A stretch of 64,000 nucleotides of DNA from Streptomyces sp. NBC_01408. GTDB lineage: Bacteria > Actinomycetota > Actinomycetes > Streptomycetales > Streptomycetaceae. Within the stretch, counting starts at the first letter, position 1, and each line of letters opens with the position of its first letter. Position numbers and translations under genes: made by a program. Below, piece by piece: positions 33,093 to 43,932 of this stretch. Location: positions 558,001 through 622,000 of the forward strand of contig NZ_JAPEPJ010000002.1 in assembly GCF_026340255.1 (NCBI RefSeq), written 5' to 3'. The notes under the pieces were generated by a model that saw nothing but the letters and a program-made list of their open reading frames with translations, made no database searches and had not been told where the DNA came from.

Positions 33093-36000
33093 TCAGCCCC
33101 TGCCACCGGCGAGGCCCGAAAGCCAGGCGTTCACAGCCTGGGCTGTCTGCGGAGCGTAGTCGTCCATCATCGTGAAGTGGTCGCCTTCCGTATCGAGAAC
33201 AGTGCTGTCGAACTTCCAGTCGGGGCGCCACTCCTGACCCTCCGGGACCTGTCCCAGCGGCTCCGACGCCCGCAGCAGCAGGGTCGGCACTCCCGCCTCC
33301 TCGGCCACCCAGTCGGTGAAGAACTGGAAGTACTTGCCCATGGCGGTCAGCCGCACGTCCGTCATCGCCCCGAAGTCCTCCTCGCGGTCCAGGACGCCCT
33401 GGGCGAGTTCGCGCTCCATTCTGTGCAGCGCCGGATCGTTCAGCAGATAGGTGTCCAGCAGCACCACGGCCTCCGGGCGCAGCCCGGTGTGTGCCAGGTG
33501 GGCCGCCAGGCTGTAGGCGAACCAGCCGCCGGAGGAGTGGCCCAGGAGGACGAACGGCGCGCCGTCGGCCTGCCGGCGGATCCCCTCGGCGAGGAAGTCC
33601 TTCATCACCTCGAAGTCGGCCGGCAGCAGTTCGCCCGGCGAGAAGCCGGGGGCGAGCAGGGCCGCGGCACCCCGAGTGCCGCGGAAGGCGGCGGCGAGAC
33701 GGGCGTACTGCTGCGCCCCGTACAGCGGCACGGGCGCCGGGCAGCAGATCAGTCCCGCCCGGTCGGTGGCCCCCGCCAGCTCCACCATGACCGGGTCCTG
33801 CCCGGCCCCGGCCACGCTGTGGAAAACCGGGCGCAGCCGGGAGGCGACCTTGGTGAGCTCCAGTGCGTCCTCGGGCCGGCCGAGGGTGTTCGCGTTGCGG
33901 TACAGCGCTTCCAGGGAGTACGGCGAGGGCGCCGCGGTCGAGTCGGCACCGGAACCGGCCGCGGCGAGGCGCTCGCCGAGGAACGCGGCCAGCGCGGTGG
34001 GCGTCGGGTGGTCGAAGATCAGACCGGCCGGCAGGGTCAGCCCGCATTCGGTGGCGAGCGCGGCGCGCAGCTCGACGCCCATCAGGGAGTCGAAGCCGAG
34101 CTCCAGGAACGGGCGGTGGGGTTCGATCTCCGCGGTGTCGGCTCCGCCCATCACTGTGGCTGCCTGCTCAAGTACCAGCGCCAGCAGCATGCTGCTGCGT
34201 TCTTGCTCGGACACCTCGGCCAGCCGCTGCGGCAACTGCGGTGCCCCGGATGCGGGCTCGGTCGACGGCTCGACGGCGGATGGCCGCGCAACCTGCCCGG
34301 CCCCCGCGTTCGCCATGCCCGCCAGCCAGTAGCGCCGGCGCTGGAAGGCGTACGTGGGCAGCTCCACGCGGGTCCGGCCCACGGGCAGCAGGCGGTCCCA
34401 CACCGGTGACACGCCGACCGTGTGGGCCTGGGCGACGGCCGTGAGCACGGCCTCCGGCTCGGGCACGCGGCGCCGCAGCACAGGCACGAACGTCTCGGGT
34501 GCGGCGTCGGGCAGGCACAGCCGGCCCGCGGCCGTCAGCACTCCCCCGGGCCCCACCTCCAGGAACGTGGTGGCCCCTCGGTCGCGCAGCGCGCGGACGG
34601 CGTCGTGGAAGCGCACCGTCTCGCGGACGTGGCGCACCCAGTACTCCGGGCGGCAGATCTCGTCGGTGACGGGCCCGCCGGTGAGGGTGGAGACCACGGG
34701 GAGAGCGGGTGCCTTGTAGGAGACGCCCCGAGCGATTTCCGCAAACGCCTCGGTCATCCCGTCCATGTGGGTCGAGTGGAAGGCGTGGCTGACCCGCAGC
34801 CGCTTGGTCTCGCGGCCGCGTGCGGCCCAGTCGCGCGCCAGGTCCGAGACCGCCGTCTCGTCCCCGGACACCACCACCGCGTCCGGCCCGTTGACGGCCG
34901 CGATGTCCAGCCCCGCCCGGCCCTCGGCGAGTTGGGTGCGCACCTCGTCCTCGGTTGCCTGGACGGCGATCATGGCTCCGCCCCCGGGCAGTGCCTGGAT
35001 CAGCCGGCCGCGGGCCGCCACCAGGGCGCAGGCGTCGGCGAGGGACCAGACCCCGGCCGCATAGGCGGCGGTCAGCTCGCCGATCGAGTGGCCCGCCACC
35101 AGGTCGGGCCTCAGCCCCCAGTCGTCGAGCAGCCGCAGCAGTGCGACCTCGACGGCGAACAGCGCGGGCTGGGTGTAGGACGTAGTGTCGAGCAGGGCGG
35201 CCTCGGGCGTGCCGTCCGCGGCGAACAGCACCTCGCGCAGCGGCCGGTCGAGGTGCTCGTCGAGGTGGGCGCACACCTCGTCCAGCGCGTCGGCGAACAC
35301 AGGGCTGTACGCGGCCAGTTCACGGCCCATCCCGGGCTGCTGGCTGCCCTGGCCGGTGAACAGGAACGCCGTCCTGCCTCCCGACGGCGTCGTCCGGCCG
35401 GTGACCACGCCCGGCGCGCGGGCGCCGGCCGCCAGGGCCGACAGGCCGGCCAGCAGCTCCTCGCGCTCCCGGCCGACGACGACGGCCCGGTGCTCGAAGA
35501 CCGCCCGCGTGGTAGCGAGGGACGCGGCGACATCCGCCGGCGCCAGGTGCGGACGCGCGGCCAGGTGGTCCGCCAGACGCTCGGCCTGCGCGCGCACGGC
35601 CTCCTCGCTGCGGCCGGAGACGACCCACGGCAGCGGCCCGGCGGCGGGCCGCGGCTCGTCCGGTGCCTCCTCGGGGGGCGCGCCTTCCAGGATCACATGG
35701 GCGTTGGTGCCACTGACGCCGAAGGACGAGACCGCCGCGCGGCGCGGCTCTCCGGTGTCCGGCCATGCCCGGGCCTCGGTCAGCAGTCGCACGTCGGCCG
35801 AGGACCAGTCGACGCGCGGGGTGGGCTCCGTCAGATGCAGCGTGCGGGGCAGTACCGCGTGCCGCATGGCCTGCACCATCTTGATGACACCACCCGCACC
35901 GGCCGCGGACTGGGTGTGGCCCAGGTTCGACTTCAGCGACCCCAGCCACAGCGGCCTGCCCTCCCCGCGGGCCCGCCCGTAGGTGTCAAGCAGCGCCTGG

Positions 36001-37085
36001 GCCTCGATCGGGTCGCCGAGCGGAGTGCCGGTGCCATGTGCCTCCACCGCGTCGACGCGATCGGCCGTCAGCCGCGCGTTGGCCAGCGCCTGACGGATCA
36101 CCCGCCGTTGCGACGGCCCGTTGGGCGCGGTCAGCCCCGCGCTCGCGCCGTCCTGGTTGACCGCGCTGCCGCGGATGACGGCGTGCACCGGGTACCCCAG
36201 GCGCCGCGCTTCGGAGAGCCTGGCCAGGAGCAGCACCGCCGCGCCCTCGGACCAGGTGGTGCCGTCGGCGGTCGCCGAGAAGGACTTGCAGCGGCCGTCG
36301 GCCGCCAGGCCCCGCTGGCGGCTGAACTCGATGAAGGCGGTCGGCGTGGCCATCACTGTCGCGCCGCCCGCCAGCGCCAGGGAGCACTCCCGCTGCCGCA
36401 GGGACTGCGCGGCCAGGTGCAGGGCCACGAGCGAGGAGGAGCAGGCGGTGTCGACCGACACGGCCGGTCCCTCGAAGCCGAAGGTGTAGGCGACCCGGCC
36501 GGAGAGGATGCTGGCGGAGTTGCCGGTCCCGATGAAGCCCTCGGCCGTCTCCCGCGCGTCGAGCACGTTGAGCAGGTAGTCGTTGCTGTTGGAGCCGACG
36601 TAGACCCCGACGTCCTCGCCCCGCAGGGTGGTCACATCGAGGCCCGCGTGCTCGAACGCCTCCCAGGAGACCTCCATGATCAGGCGCTGCTGCGGGTCCA
36701 TGGCCAGCGCCTCGCGCGGCGTGATGCCGAAGAAGGCCGCGTCGAACCCGGCCGCGTCCTTCAGGAAGCCGCCGTGACGCGAGTACGTCTTCCCCGGAGT
36801 CCCCGGCTCGGGGTCGTAGACGGCGTCCACGTCCCAGCCCCGGTCCTCGGGGAAGCCGCTGATGGCGTCCCGGCTCTGGGTCACCAGCTCCCACAGGTCG
36901 TCCGGCGAGGCGACGTCTCTGACGTCGCCGGGGAATCGGCATGCCATGCCCACGATCGCCACCGGCTCGTGGGCCGCGTCCTCGGCCTCCTCCAGCTGTT
37001 GGCGGGTCCGCCGGAGATCGGCCGTGACCAGCCGCAGATACTCGCGGAGTTTTGTCTCGTTGTTCTCGTCCACGTGCTCAGCCAC
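33093..37085 (-). CDS. Type I PKS, terminal module KS-AT(malonyl)-ACP-TE
   Basis: 1330 residues, GTG at 37083-37085, overlapping the upstream PKS stop by 8 bases (AAGGAA 8 bases upstream). An N-terminal coiled-coil docking helix (about 10-38) precedes the KS (about 42-470; [28 protein letters not shown]). The AT (about 575-900) has GHSIGE and HAFH, predicting malonyl-Co[14 protein letters not shown] at about 997. The TE (about 1090-1325) has Ser in [12 protein letters not shown] (about 1183), Asp in LLDTYLLND and His in [11 protein letters not shown]. There is no KR, DH or ER, so the beta-keto group is kept. The TE releases the chain, possibly with cyclisation. Confidence 0.95.
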   Translation of the reverse strand: MAEHVDENNETKLREYLRLVTADLRRTRQQLEEAEDAAHEPVAIVGMACRFPGDVRDVASPDDLWELVTQSRDAISGFPEDRGWDVDAVYDPEPGTPGKTYSRHGGFLKDAAGFDAAFFGITPREALAMDPQQRLIMEVSWEAFEHAGLDVTTLRGEDVGVYVGSNSNDYLLNVLDARETAEGFIGTGNSASILSGRVAYTFGFEGPAVSVDTACSSSLVALHLAAQSLRQRECSLALAGGATVMATPTAFIEFSRQRGLAADGRCKSFSATADGTTWSEGAAVLLLARLSEARRLGYPVHAVIRGSAVNQDGASAGLTAPNGPSQRRVIRQALANARLTADRVDAVEAHGTGTPLGDPIEAQALLDTYGRARGEGRPLWLGSLKSNLGHTQSAAGAGGVIKMVQAMRHAVLPRTLHLTEPTPRVDWSSADVRLLTEARAWPDTGEPRRAAVSSFGVSGTNAHVILEGAPPEEAPDEPRPAAGPLPWVVSGRSEEAVRAQAERLADHLAARPHLAPADVAASLATTRAVFEHRAVVVGREREELLAGLSALAAGARAPGVVTGRTTPSGGRTAFLFTGQGSQQPGMGRELAAYSPVFADALDEVCAHLDEHLDRPLREVLFAADGTPEAALLDTTSYTQPALFAVEVALLRLLDDWGLRPDLVAGHSIGELTAAYAAGVWSLADACALVAARGRLIQALPGGGAMIAVQATEDEVRTQLAEGRAGLDIAAVNGPDAVVVSGDETAVSDLARDWAARGRETKRLRVSHAFHSTHMDGMTEAFAEIARGVSYKAPALPVVSTLTGGPVTDEICRPEYWVRHVRETVRFHDAVRALRDRGATTFLEVGPGGVLTAAGRLCLPDAAPETFVPVLRRRVPEPEAVLTAVAQAHTVGVSPVWDRLLPVGRTRVELPTYAFQRRRYWLAGMANAGAGQVARPSAVEPSTEPASGAPQLPQRLAEVSEQERSSMLLALVLEQAATVMGGADTAEIEPHRPFLELGFDSLMGVELRAALATECGLTLPAGLIFDHPTPTALAAFLGERLAAAGSGADSTAAPSPYSLEALYRNANTLGRPEDALELTKVASRLRPVFHSVAGAGQDPVMVELAGATDRAGLICCPAPVPLYGAQQYARLAAAFRGTRGAAALLAPGFSPGELLPADFEVMKDFLAEGIRRQADGAPFVLLGHSSGGWFAYSLAAHLAHTGLRPEAVVLLDTYLLNDPALHRMERELAQGVLDREEDFGAMTDVRLTAMGKYFQFFTDWVAEEAGVPTLLLRASEPLGQVPEGQEWRPDWKFDSTVLDTEGDHFTMMDDYAPQTAQAVNAWLSGLAGGRG

Positions 37086-40000
37086 GGCGGAGTTCCTTCT
37101 CGATCAGCTCGAACATCTCGTCGTCGGTCGCCGTGTCCAGCGCGTCCCGGTCCTCGCTCCCCGCGCTTCTCGCCGGCGCGTGGACCGCGAGCATGCCCTT
37201 GAGCCGCTCGGTGGCCCGGGCGAGCTGCCGGTCGCCGGCGGGCAGCCGCGCGAGGTCGGCCTCAAGACGGTCGAGCTGGTCCGACAGGGACAGGCCTGGT
37301 GCCGTGTCGGCCTCGGCCAGGCCGGTCAACAGGTAGTCGGCGACGGCGCCGGGTGTGGGGTGGTCGAACAGCAGCGTCGTCGGCAGATCCCGCCCCGTCT
37401 CGGCCACCAGGCGGTTGCGCAGCTTCACGGTCATCAGCGAGTCGAAGCCGTGGTCGAGGAAGCCCCGCTCCGGTTCCACTGCCTCCGGCGCGTCATGCCC
37501 CATGACGGTGGCCGCCTCGGTCCTCACCATCCGCAGCAGCGCGTCGTGCCGCTCACCGGTGGGCAGCGCCCGCCACGCCGCGACGCGCAACGCGGCCTTG
37601 ACGCCGGGCTCGGGCCGGCCGCCCTGGCCGACGTCCGCTGCCGCGTCCGCGTCCGCGTCCGGTCCGAAGCGGGCGGGGTCGGACCTCCATCCGGTGGGGC
37701 CCTGCGGCCAGTAGTGCTGCTTCTGGAACGCGTACGTGGGCAGGTCGGCCGCGCACGGCCCGTCGCCGAAACACGCCCGCCAGTCCACGGCCACGCCGCG
37801 GGTGTGCAGCGCGGCCAGCGCGCTCAGCAGCGCGGACACCTCGGCGCGCTCGGCGTGCGCCGTGGACACCAGCAGGGGCACGCTCCCGCCGGGCTCGGCC
37901 GCCAGGCAGGACTGTCCCGCGGTGCTGAGCACCGTATCGGGGCCGACCTCGACGAAGGCGCCGACCCCGTACCGCTGCAGACGGCGTATCTGGTCGTGGA
38001 AGCGCACCGTGCGGCGGATGTGGGCCAGCCAGTATTCGGGGTCACGCGCCTCGCTCGCGCCGAGGAGGTCGCCGGTGACGTCCGAGACGATGGGGATGCG
38101 TGGGGTTCCGTACGACAGGACGGCCGCGACGCGTCCGAACTCCTCCAACATCCCGTCCATGTGCGGGGAGTGGAAGGCGTGGCTCACCTTCAGCCGGTTG
38201 GTCTTGCGCCCCTGGGCCGCCCAGTGTCCTGCGACCTCTGCGACGGCGTCCGCGTCGCCGGACAGGACCACCGAGGACGGGCCGTTCAGCGCGGCGATGT
38301 CCACCGCACCCTCCCTGCCCACGAGGCCCGCGCGGACTTCCTCCTCCGTCGCCTGCACGGCCACCATCGCACCGACGGCGGGGAGGGCGTGCATGAGTCG
38401 CCCCCGCGCGGCGACGAGCACGGCCGCCTGCGGTACGGACAGCACACCCGCCACGCATGCCGCGGACAGCTCGCCCAGCGAGTGACCGGCCAGGATGTCG
38501 GGGCGCACCCCCCAGCTCTCCAGCAGGCGGAACAGCGCCACTTCGAAGGCGAAGATCGCCGGCTGCGCATAGTCCGTACGGTCGAGCAGCCGCCCGCGCG
38601 GGTCGTCGCCCGGCGCGAACATCACGCGCAGCAGCGGGGCGTCCAGGTGCGCGTCGAAGTGCGCCGCCACCTCCTCCAGCGCCTCGGCGAAGACCGGGAA
38701 CGCGGCGTGCAGGTCGCGCCCCATGCCCGCCCGCTGGCTGCCCTGCCCGGTGAACAGGAACGCTGTCTTTCCCTTGACCGGCTTCCCCCGCGCGACACCG
38801 GTAAGGACGTGATCCGGCCCCTGCCCGTCGGCCAACGCGTCGAGGCCGGTGAGGAAGGTGTCGGTATCGTCGCCGAGGACCACGGCCCGGTACTCGAACG
38901 CCGACCGGGTGACCGCCAACCCCCGACCCACCGCCCGCACATCCAACGACTCCTGGCCGGCCACGTGTTCACGCAGCCGCCGCGCCTGCGCCGCCAACGC
39001 CTCCGGCGAACGACCCGACACCAGCCACGGCACCAGACCACCCGCCGCCGACTCCTGGACCAAGCCACCTTCCTCAGGGGTCTGTTCGAGAATGACGTGC
39101 GCGTTGGTACCACTGATCCCGAACGACGACACACCCGCCCGCCGCGGACGATCAGCCTCCGGCCACGGCCGCGCCTCGTCCAACAGCTTCACCGCACCCG
39201 CCGACCAGTCCACCAACGGCGTCGGCTCCCCGGCATGCAGCGTGCGCGGCAGCACACCATGCCGCATCGCCATCACCATCTTGATGACTCCACCCACGCC
39301 CGCAGCCGTCTGCGTGTGACCGAGGTTGGACTTCAACGAACCCAACCACAACGGCTGGTCAGGGCTGCGGTCCTTCCCGTAGGTGGCAAGCAGCGCCTGC
39401 GCCTCGATCGGATCACCCAGCCTGGTCCCCGTACCGTGCGCCTCCACCGCGTCCACGTCGGCCGCCGACAGTCCCGCATTCGCCAACGCCTGACGGATCA
39501 CCCGCTCCTGCGCCGGACCACTCGGCGCCGTCAGCCCGTTACTCGCCCCGTCCTGATTGACCGCACTACCCCGAACCACCGCAAGCACCCGATGCCCATT
39601 ACGCCGCGCATCCGACAACCGCTCAAGCACCAGCACACCAGCACCCTCCGACCACCCCGTGCCATCCGCCCCGGCACCGAACGCCTTGCACCGACCATCC
39701 ACCGACAGACCACCCTGACGGCTGAACTCCACGAACATCCCTTCGGCAGCCATGATCGTCGCGGCGCCGGCCAGGGCGAGGGAGCATTCGCCGCGCCGCA
39801 GCGAGTCCGCCGCCAGGTGCATCGCCACCAGCGACGACGAACACGCCGTGTCCAGCGTCATCGCAGGACCCGTAAGGCCGAGCGCGTAGGCGACCCGGCC
39901 GGAGGCGACGCTCACGCAGTTGCCAGACAGCATGAATCCGTCGACGACCGCGCCGGTCTGCTGCAGCCGGGCCAGGTACTCCTGGTAGCTGGTGCTCAGA

Positions 40001-40440
40001 AACGCCCCGGTGTCGGTGCCCTTGAGGCTGACCGGATCGATTCCCGCCCGCTCGACCGCCTCCCACGAGGTCTCAAGCAGCAGGCGCTGCTGCGGGTCCA
40101 TCGCCAGCGCCTCACGCGGCGAAATCCCGAAGAAACCCGGGTCGAAGTCGCCCGCGTCGTAAAGGAAACCGCCTTCGGCCGCGTACGAATTCCCGTCGAG
40201 GGGCTCGATGTCCCACCCGCGGTCCCGCGGGAACTCTCCGATCGCGTCCTCGCCGGCCGCCAGCAGCTCCCACAGCCGCTCCGGGGAATCGGCGCCGCCC
40301 GGGAAGCGGCATGCCATCCCTACGATCGCGATGGGTTCCGCGCGCAGCGGCGCCTCCGCCTCGCGCAGTCGCTCCCGCGTCGCTTCGAGTTCGGCGGACA
40401 CCCGCTTCAAGTAGTACCGGAGCTTTTCTTCGTCAGCCAT
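37078..40440 (-). CDS. Type I PKS, single module KS-AT(malonyl)-ACP
   Basis: 1120 residues, ATG 40438-40440 with AAGGGG 8 bases upstream. Docking coiled coil about 3-32 ([20 protein letters not shown]). KS about 35-455 ([28 protein letters not shown]). AT about 560-870 with GHSLGE and HAFH: malonyl-Co[14 protein letters not shown] about 1000. The C-terminal docking segment is [18 protein letters not shown]. No reductive domain. Part of its KS (39119-39735) is nearly identical at DNA level to the second module of the bimodular PKS upstream. Predicted to add an unreduced two-carbon unit. Confidence 0.95.
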   Translation of the reverse strand: MADEEKLRYYLKRVSAELEATRERLREAEAPLRAEPIAIVGMACRFPGGADSPERLWELLAAGEDAIGEFPRDRGWDIEPLDGNSYAAEGGFLYDAGDFDPGFFGISPREALAMDPQQRLLLETSWEAVERAGIDPVSLKGTDTGAFLSTSYQEYLARLQQTGAVVDGFMLSGNCVSVASGRVAYALGLTGPAMTLDTACSSSLVAMHLAADSLRRGECSLALAGAATIMAAEGMFVEFSRQGGLSVDGRCKAFGAGADGTGWSEGAGVLVLERLSDARRNGHRVLAVVRGSAVNQDGASNGLTAPSGPAQERVIRQALANAGLSAADVDAVEAHGTGTRLGDPIEAQALLATYGKDRSPDQPLWLGSLKSNLGHTQTAAGVGGVIKMVMAMRHGVLPRTLHAGEPTPLVDWSAGAVKLLDEARPWPEADRPRRAGVSSFGISGTNAHVILEQTPEEGGLVQESAAGGLVPWLVSGRSPEALAAQARRLREHVAGQESLDVRAVGRGLAVTRSAFEYRAVVLGDDTDTFLTGLDALADGQGPDHVLTGVARGKPVKGKTAFLFTGQGSQRAGMGRDLHAAFPVFAEALEEVAAHFDAHLDAPLLRVMFAPGDDPRGRLLDRTDYAQPAIFAFEVALFRLLESWGVRPDILAGHSLGELSAACVAGVLSVPQAAVLVAARGRLMHALPAVGAMVAVQATEEEVRAGLVGREGAVDIAALNGPSSVVLSGDADAVAEVAGHWAAQGRKTNRLKVSHAFHSPHMDGMLEEFGRVAAVLSYGTPRIPIVSDVTGDLLGASEARDPEYWLAHIRRTVRFHDQIRRLQRYGVGAFVEVGPDTVLSTAGQSCLAAEPGGSVPLLVSTAHAERAEVSALLSALAALHTRGVAVDWRACFGDGPCAADLPTYAFQKQHYWPQGPTGWRSDPARFGPDADADAAADVGQGGRPEPGVKAALRVAAWRALPTGERHDALLRMVRTEAATVMGHDAPEAVEPERGFLDHGFDSLMTVKLRNRLVAETGRDLPTTLLFDHPTPGAVADYLLTGLAEADTAPGLSLSDQLDRLEADLARLPAGDRQLARATERLKGMLAVHAPARSAGSEDRDALDTATDDEMFELIEKELRRG
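39119..39735. repeat. About 0.6-kb KS tract shared with the bimodular PKS
   Basis: Partner of 48209-48825. The surrounding KS sequence on both sides diverges at normal levels, so the tract has been homogenised independently of its flanks. Confidence 0.75.
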
Positions 40441-40488
40441 ATCGGCCCCTTCACACGTGACTCGTCGGACTGTGATTCGGTGACCGAT

Positions 40489-43400
40489 TTACGAAATTCC
40501 GAATTTCTTGCCGATCATCTCGAACATTTCCTCGTCCGTGGCCGCCTGTAATTCGTCGCTCACGGCGCTCGCAGCGTTCTCCGCAGCGGCCCGGGCGTCC
40601 GCCCATTGGGTGAGGATGCGCTGCAGCCGGAGGCTGATCTCGTCGTTCTGGTCGGGGTCCGCGTGCGGCTCGACCAGTACGGCCTCCAGCTTGTCGAGGT
40701 GGGTCAGCGCCTCGGAGCGGGTGGCGGAGGCCAGGTCGGAATGGGCATCCGCCACCGCCGACGCCAAGTGGTCGACAAGGTCCCGGGGCGTGGGGTGGTC
40801 GAAGACCAGGGTGACCGGGAGGGTGAGGTCGAGCGCGGCGCAGAGCCGGTTGCGCAGCTCGACGGCCGTGAGCGAATCGAAGCCGAGGTCCTGGAACGGC
40901 CGCCACATCTCGATCTCCCCGGCCGAGCCGTGACCAAGTACCGCGGCGGCCTGCTCGCACACCACGTCCACCAGAAACGCGTCGTGCTCGTCCCTGGGCA
41001 GCTCGGCCAGCCGTCGGAGCATGTGCCCGTTGGTGCCCTCGTCGGCCTGTCCCGCGCTCTCGGCGTCCTGGCCACCCACAGCACCCGGTGCGCCTGCGGC
41101 CACCGCGCCGGTCGGCTGGGCCGACGCGACCGTCATCTGCGCGTCCGGCCAGAACCGCCTGCGCTGGAAGGCATACGTCGGCAGGTCCGCGCGGCGGGCA
41201 TCGGACACGTGCGGCATGCGGGTCAGGTCCAGCGGGAGCCCCCGCACGTACGCCTCGGCGACCGAGATGAGGAATCGTTCCTCCCCTCCCTCGTCCCGGC
41301 GCAGCGTGCCCACCGCCGCGGCCGGCGCGCCCGCCTGCTCGAAGGTCTCCTGAAGCCCCACGGTCAGTACGGGATGCGGGCTGACCTCGATGAAGAACCG
41401 GTGCTCGTCCTCCAGCAGCCCGCGTACGGCGCCCTCAAGGAGCACCGGCTCGCGCAGGTTCCGGTACCAGTACCCGGCGTCCAGTGCGGCCGTGTCGACC
41501 ACCTCGCCGAGGACCGTCGAGTAGAAGGGCACGCTCGCCCGGCGCGGCGCGACTGATGCCAGCGAGTCGACGAACTCCTCGCGTAGCGCGTCGACTTGGG
41601 CGGAGTGGCCCGCCGCGGTCGCGCCGGGCACCTTCCGCGCCCGTACCCGGTCCGCCATGCACACCGCCACCAGCTCGTCCACGGCCTCCGGCTCCCCGGA
41701 CACCACGACCGACGTGGGGCCGTTCACCGCGGCGATCGAGAGCCTGTCGCCGTACGCTTCGATGCGGCGCGCCACCTCCTCGGCGGACAGCAGGAACGAC
41801 GCCATGGCGCCCTTCCCCGTCAGCCGGTTCAGCAGGACGCTGCGCAGGGTGACGATCCGTGCTGCGTCCTTCAGCGACAGTGCGCCGACGACGCACGCGG
41901 CGGCGATCTCCCCCTGCGAATGGCCGATGACGGCATCGGGCTCGACGCCGTGCGCCCGCCACACCTCGGCGAGCGCCACCATGACGGAGAACAACACGGG
42001 CTGCACCACGTCCAGGCGGTCCAGGGACGGCGCCCCCGGCTTCTGGCGCAGGACGTCCGTCAACGACCAGCTCACGTACGCGGAGAGCGCTTCATCGCAC
42101 TCCGCGATGCGCTCGCGGAACACCGCCGACGACTCAAGGAGCCGCCCGGCCATGTCCGGCCAGTGTGAGCCCTGCCCCGGGAAGACGAACACGGTCTTGC
42201 CCGAGGCGGTGCTCGCCCCCTGGACCACGCGGGCGTCCTCGCGCCCGGCCGCCAGCGCGTCGAGCCCGGCCTCCAGGCCGGTCCGGTCCGCACCGACCAC
42301 GACGGCGCGGTGCTCGAACGCCGTACGGCCCGCGAGGGACATGGCCAGGTCGGCGGCCGGCAGATCCGGGTTGCTTCGCACATGAGCGGCGAGTTGTGCC
42401 GACTGGGCGCGCAGCGCCTGCTCGCTGCGCCCGGAAACGGTCCACAGGAAGGTGCCGGCCGGCATCGCCGACCCCGGCTCCGGAGCCGCCCCGTCGGTAC
42501 CGGGCGCCGGGGCGGGGGCCAGGGCCGGGGCCTGTTCGAGGATGACGTGCGAGTTGGTCCCGCTGATCCCGAACGACGAGACCCCCGCGCGGCGCGGCCG
42601 CCCGTGCTCCGGCCATGCGACGGGCTCGGTGGCCAGGCGCACGGCACCCGACCCCCATTCCACGTGCGGCGTGGGGCTGTCCACGTGCAGCGTCCTGGGC
42701 ACCACGCCATGACGCATCGCCAGGACCATCTTGATCACTCCGGCGAGGCCGGCCGCCGCCTGGGTGTGGCCGATGTTGGACTTCACCGACCCCAGCCACA
42801 GCGGACGTTCGGGCGTACGGTCCTTCCCGTACGTGGCCAGCAGCGCCTCCGCCTCGATCGGGTCCCCGAGCTCGGTGCCGGTCCCGTGCGCCTCCAGCAC
42901 GTCGACCTGGTCCGACGGAACCTGGGCGTTCGCCAGCGCCTGCAGGATGACCCGCTGCTGGGCGCGGCCGTTGGGCGCGGTCAGACTGCTGCTGGCACCG
43001 TCCTGGTTGACCGCGGACCCGCGGATCAGACCCTGGATGGGATGGCCGTTACGCCGGGCGTCCGACAGCCGCTCCAGCAGGAGCATGCCGACGCCCTCCG
43101 AGAATCCGGTGCCGTCCGCCGAGGTGGCGAACGACTTGCAACGCCCGTCCTTGGCCAGTACCCGCTGGCCGCTGTACTCGATGAACCCCATCGGCGTGGA
43201 CATCACCGTCACCCCGCCTGCCAGCGCCAGCGAGCACTCCGACTGGCGCAGGGACTGCGCTGCCAGGTGCAGTGCGACCAGCGAGGACGAGCATGCCGTG
43301 TCGACGGTCACCGCGGGCCCTTCGAAGCCGAAGGTGTAGGCGAGGCGGCCGGAGAGGACCGCGGCCGCGTTTCCTGTCCCGACGTGTCCCTCGAAGGCGC

Positions 43401-43911
43401 CGGGGGAGCTCAGGAGCAGCGACGAGTAGTCCTGGATGTTGGTGCCGGAGAAGACGCCGACGTCCGTGCCGCGCAGGGCGGTCGGGTCGATGCCGGCCCG
43501 TTCGAAGGCCTCCCAGCCGGTCTCCAGCAGCAGCCGCTGCTGAGGGTCCATGGCGGTGGCCTCACGCGGGCTCACGCCGAAGAACGCGGCGTCGAAGTCG
43601 GCCGCGCGGTCGACGAAGCCGCCCTCCCGCACGTACAGGGTGCCCTTGCGCCGCTGTTCGGGGTCGTACAGCGCGTCCAGGTCCCAGCCGCGGTCGTCGG
43701 GAAACGCGCCGATCGCGTCGCCGTCGTCGAGAACGAACTGCCACAGGTCTTCCGGAGAGACGACCTTGCCGGGAAGACGGCAGGCCATACCGATGATGGC
43801 GATCGGTTCGTTCAGCGATTCCACGAGCTGCTGGTGCTGTTGCTTCAGCCGCTCGGTTTCCTTGATCGACGCGCGCAGCGCGTGCACAACTCGATCGTCG
43901 GTGGTGTCCAT
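40489..43911 (-). CDS. Type I PKS, single module KS-AT(ethylmalonyl-type)-ACP
   Basis: 1140 residues. ATG 43909-43911 is preferred over TTG 43917 because GGGAG lies 7 bases upstream. The N-terminal docking helix [20 protein letters not shown] differs from the others and fits the tail of the preceding protein. KS about 37-460 ([28 protein letters not shown]). The AT (about 570-890) has GHSQGE and, at the specificity site, AAGH (41605-41616) instead of HAFH or YASH. This resembles the TAGH motif of ethylmalonyl-selective ATs and agrees with the Ccr gene downstream. [13 protein letters not shown] about 1014. No reductive domains. Leu1121 uses a TTA codon (40549-40551). Docking tail [17 protein letters not shown]. 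Confidence 0.94.
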   Translation of the reverse strand: MDTTDDRVVHALRASIKETERLKQQHQQLVESLNEPIAIIGMACRLPGKVVSPEDLWQFVLDDGDAIGAFPDDRGWDLDALYDPEQRRKGTLYVREGGFVDRAADFDAAFFGVSPREATAMDPQQRLLLETGWEAFERAGIDPTALRGTDVGVFSGTNIQDYSSLLLSSPGAFEGHVGTGNAAAVLSGRLAYTFGFEGPAVTVDTACSSSLVALHLAAQSLRQSECSLALAGGVTVMSTPMGFIEYSGQRVLAKDGRCKSFATSADGTGFSEGVGMLLLERLSDARRNGHPIQGLIRGSAVNQDGASSSLTAPNGRAQQRVILQALANAQVPSDQVDVLEAHGTGTELGDPIEAEALLATYGKDRTPERPLWLGSVKSNIGHTQAAAGLAGVIKMVLAMRHGVVPRTLHVDSPTPHVEWGSGAVRLATEPVAWPEHGRPRRAGVSSFGISGTNSHVILEQAPALAPAPAPGTDGAAPEPGSAMPAGTFLWTVSGRSEQALRAQSAQLAAHVRSNPDLPAADLAMSLAGRTAFEHRAVVVGADRTGLEAGLDALAAGREDARVVQGASTASGKTVFVFPGQGSHWPDMAGRLLESSAVFRERIAECDEALSAYVSWSLTDVLRQKPGAPSLDRLDVVQPVLFSVMVALAEVWRAHGVEPDAVIGHSQGEIAAACVVGALSLKDAARIVTLRSVLLNRLTGKGAMASFLLSAEEVARRIEAYGDRLSIAAVNGPTSVVVSGEPEAVDELVAVCMADRVRARKVPGATAAGHSAQVDALREEFVDSLASVAPRRASVPFYSTVLGEVVDTAALDAGYWYRNLREPVLLEGAVRGLLEDEHRFFIEVSPHPVLTVGLQETFEQAGAPAAAVGTLRRDEGGEERFLISVAEAYVRGLPLDLTRMPHVSDARRADLPTYAFQRRRFWPDAQMTVASAQPTGAVAAGAPGAVGGQDAESAGQADEGTNGHMLRRLAELPRDEHDAFLVDVVCEQAAAVLGHGSAGEIEMWRPFQDLGFDSLTAVELRNRLCAALDLTLPVTLVFDHPTPRDLVDHLASAVADAHSDLASATRSEALTHLDKLEAVLVEPHADPDQNDEISLRLQRILTQWADARAAAENAASAVSDELQAATDEEMFEMIGKKFGIS

Positions 43912-43932
43912 CAGCAAACTCCCGAGGGGTTT

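Noticed and set aside
36862..40551. A 1229-codon open frame on the plus strand opposite the PKS genes
   Set aside because: It is the antisense shadow of high-GC PKS coding sequence; its translation is Arg/Pro/Gln/His-rich, without domains, and the minus strand encodes complete KS-AT-ACP modules.
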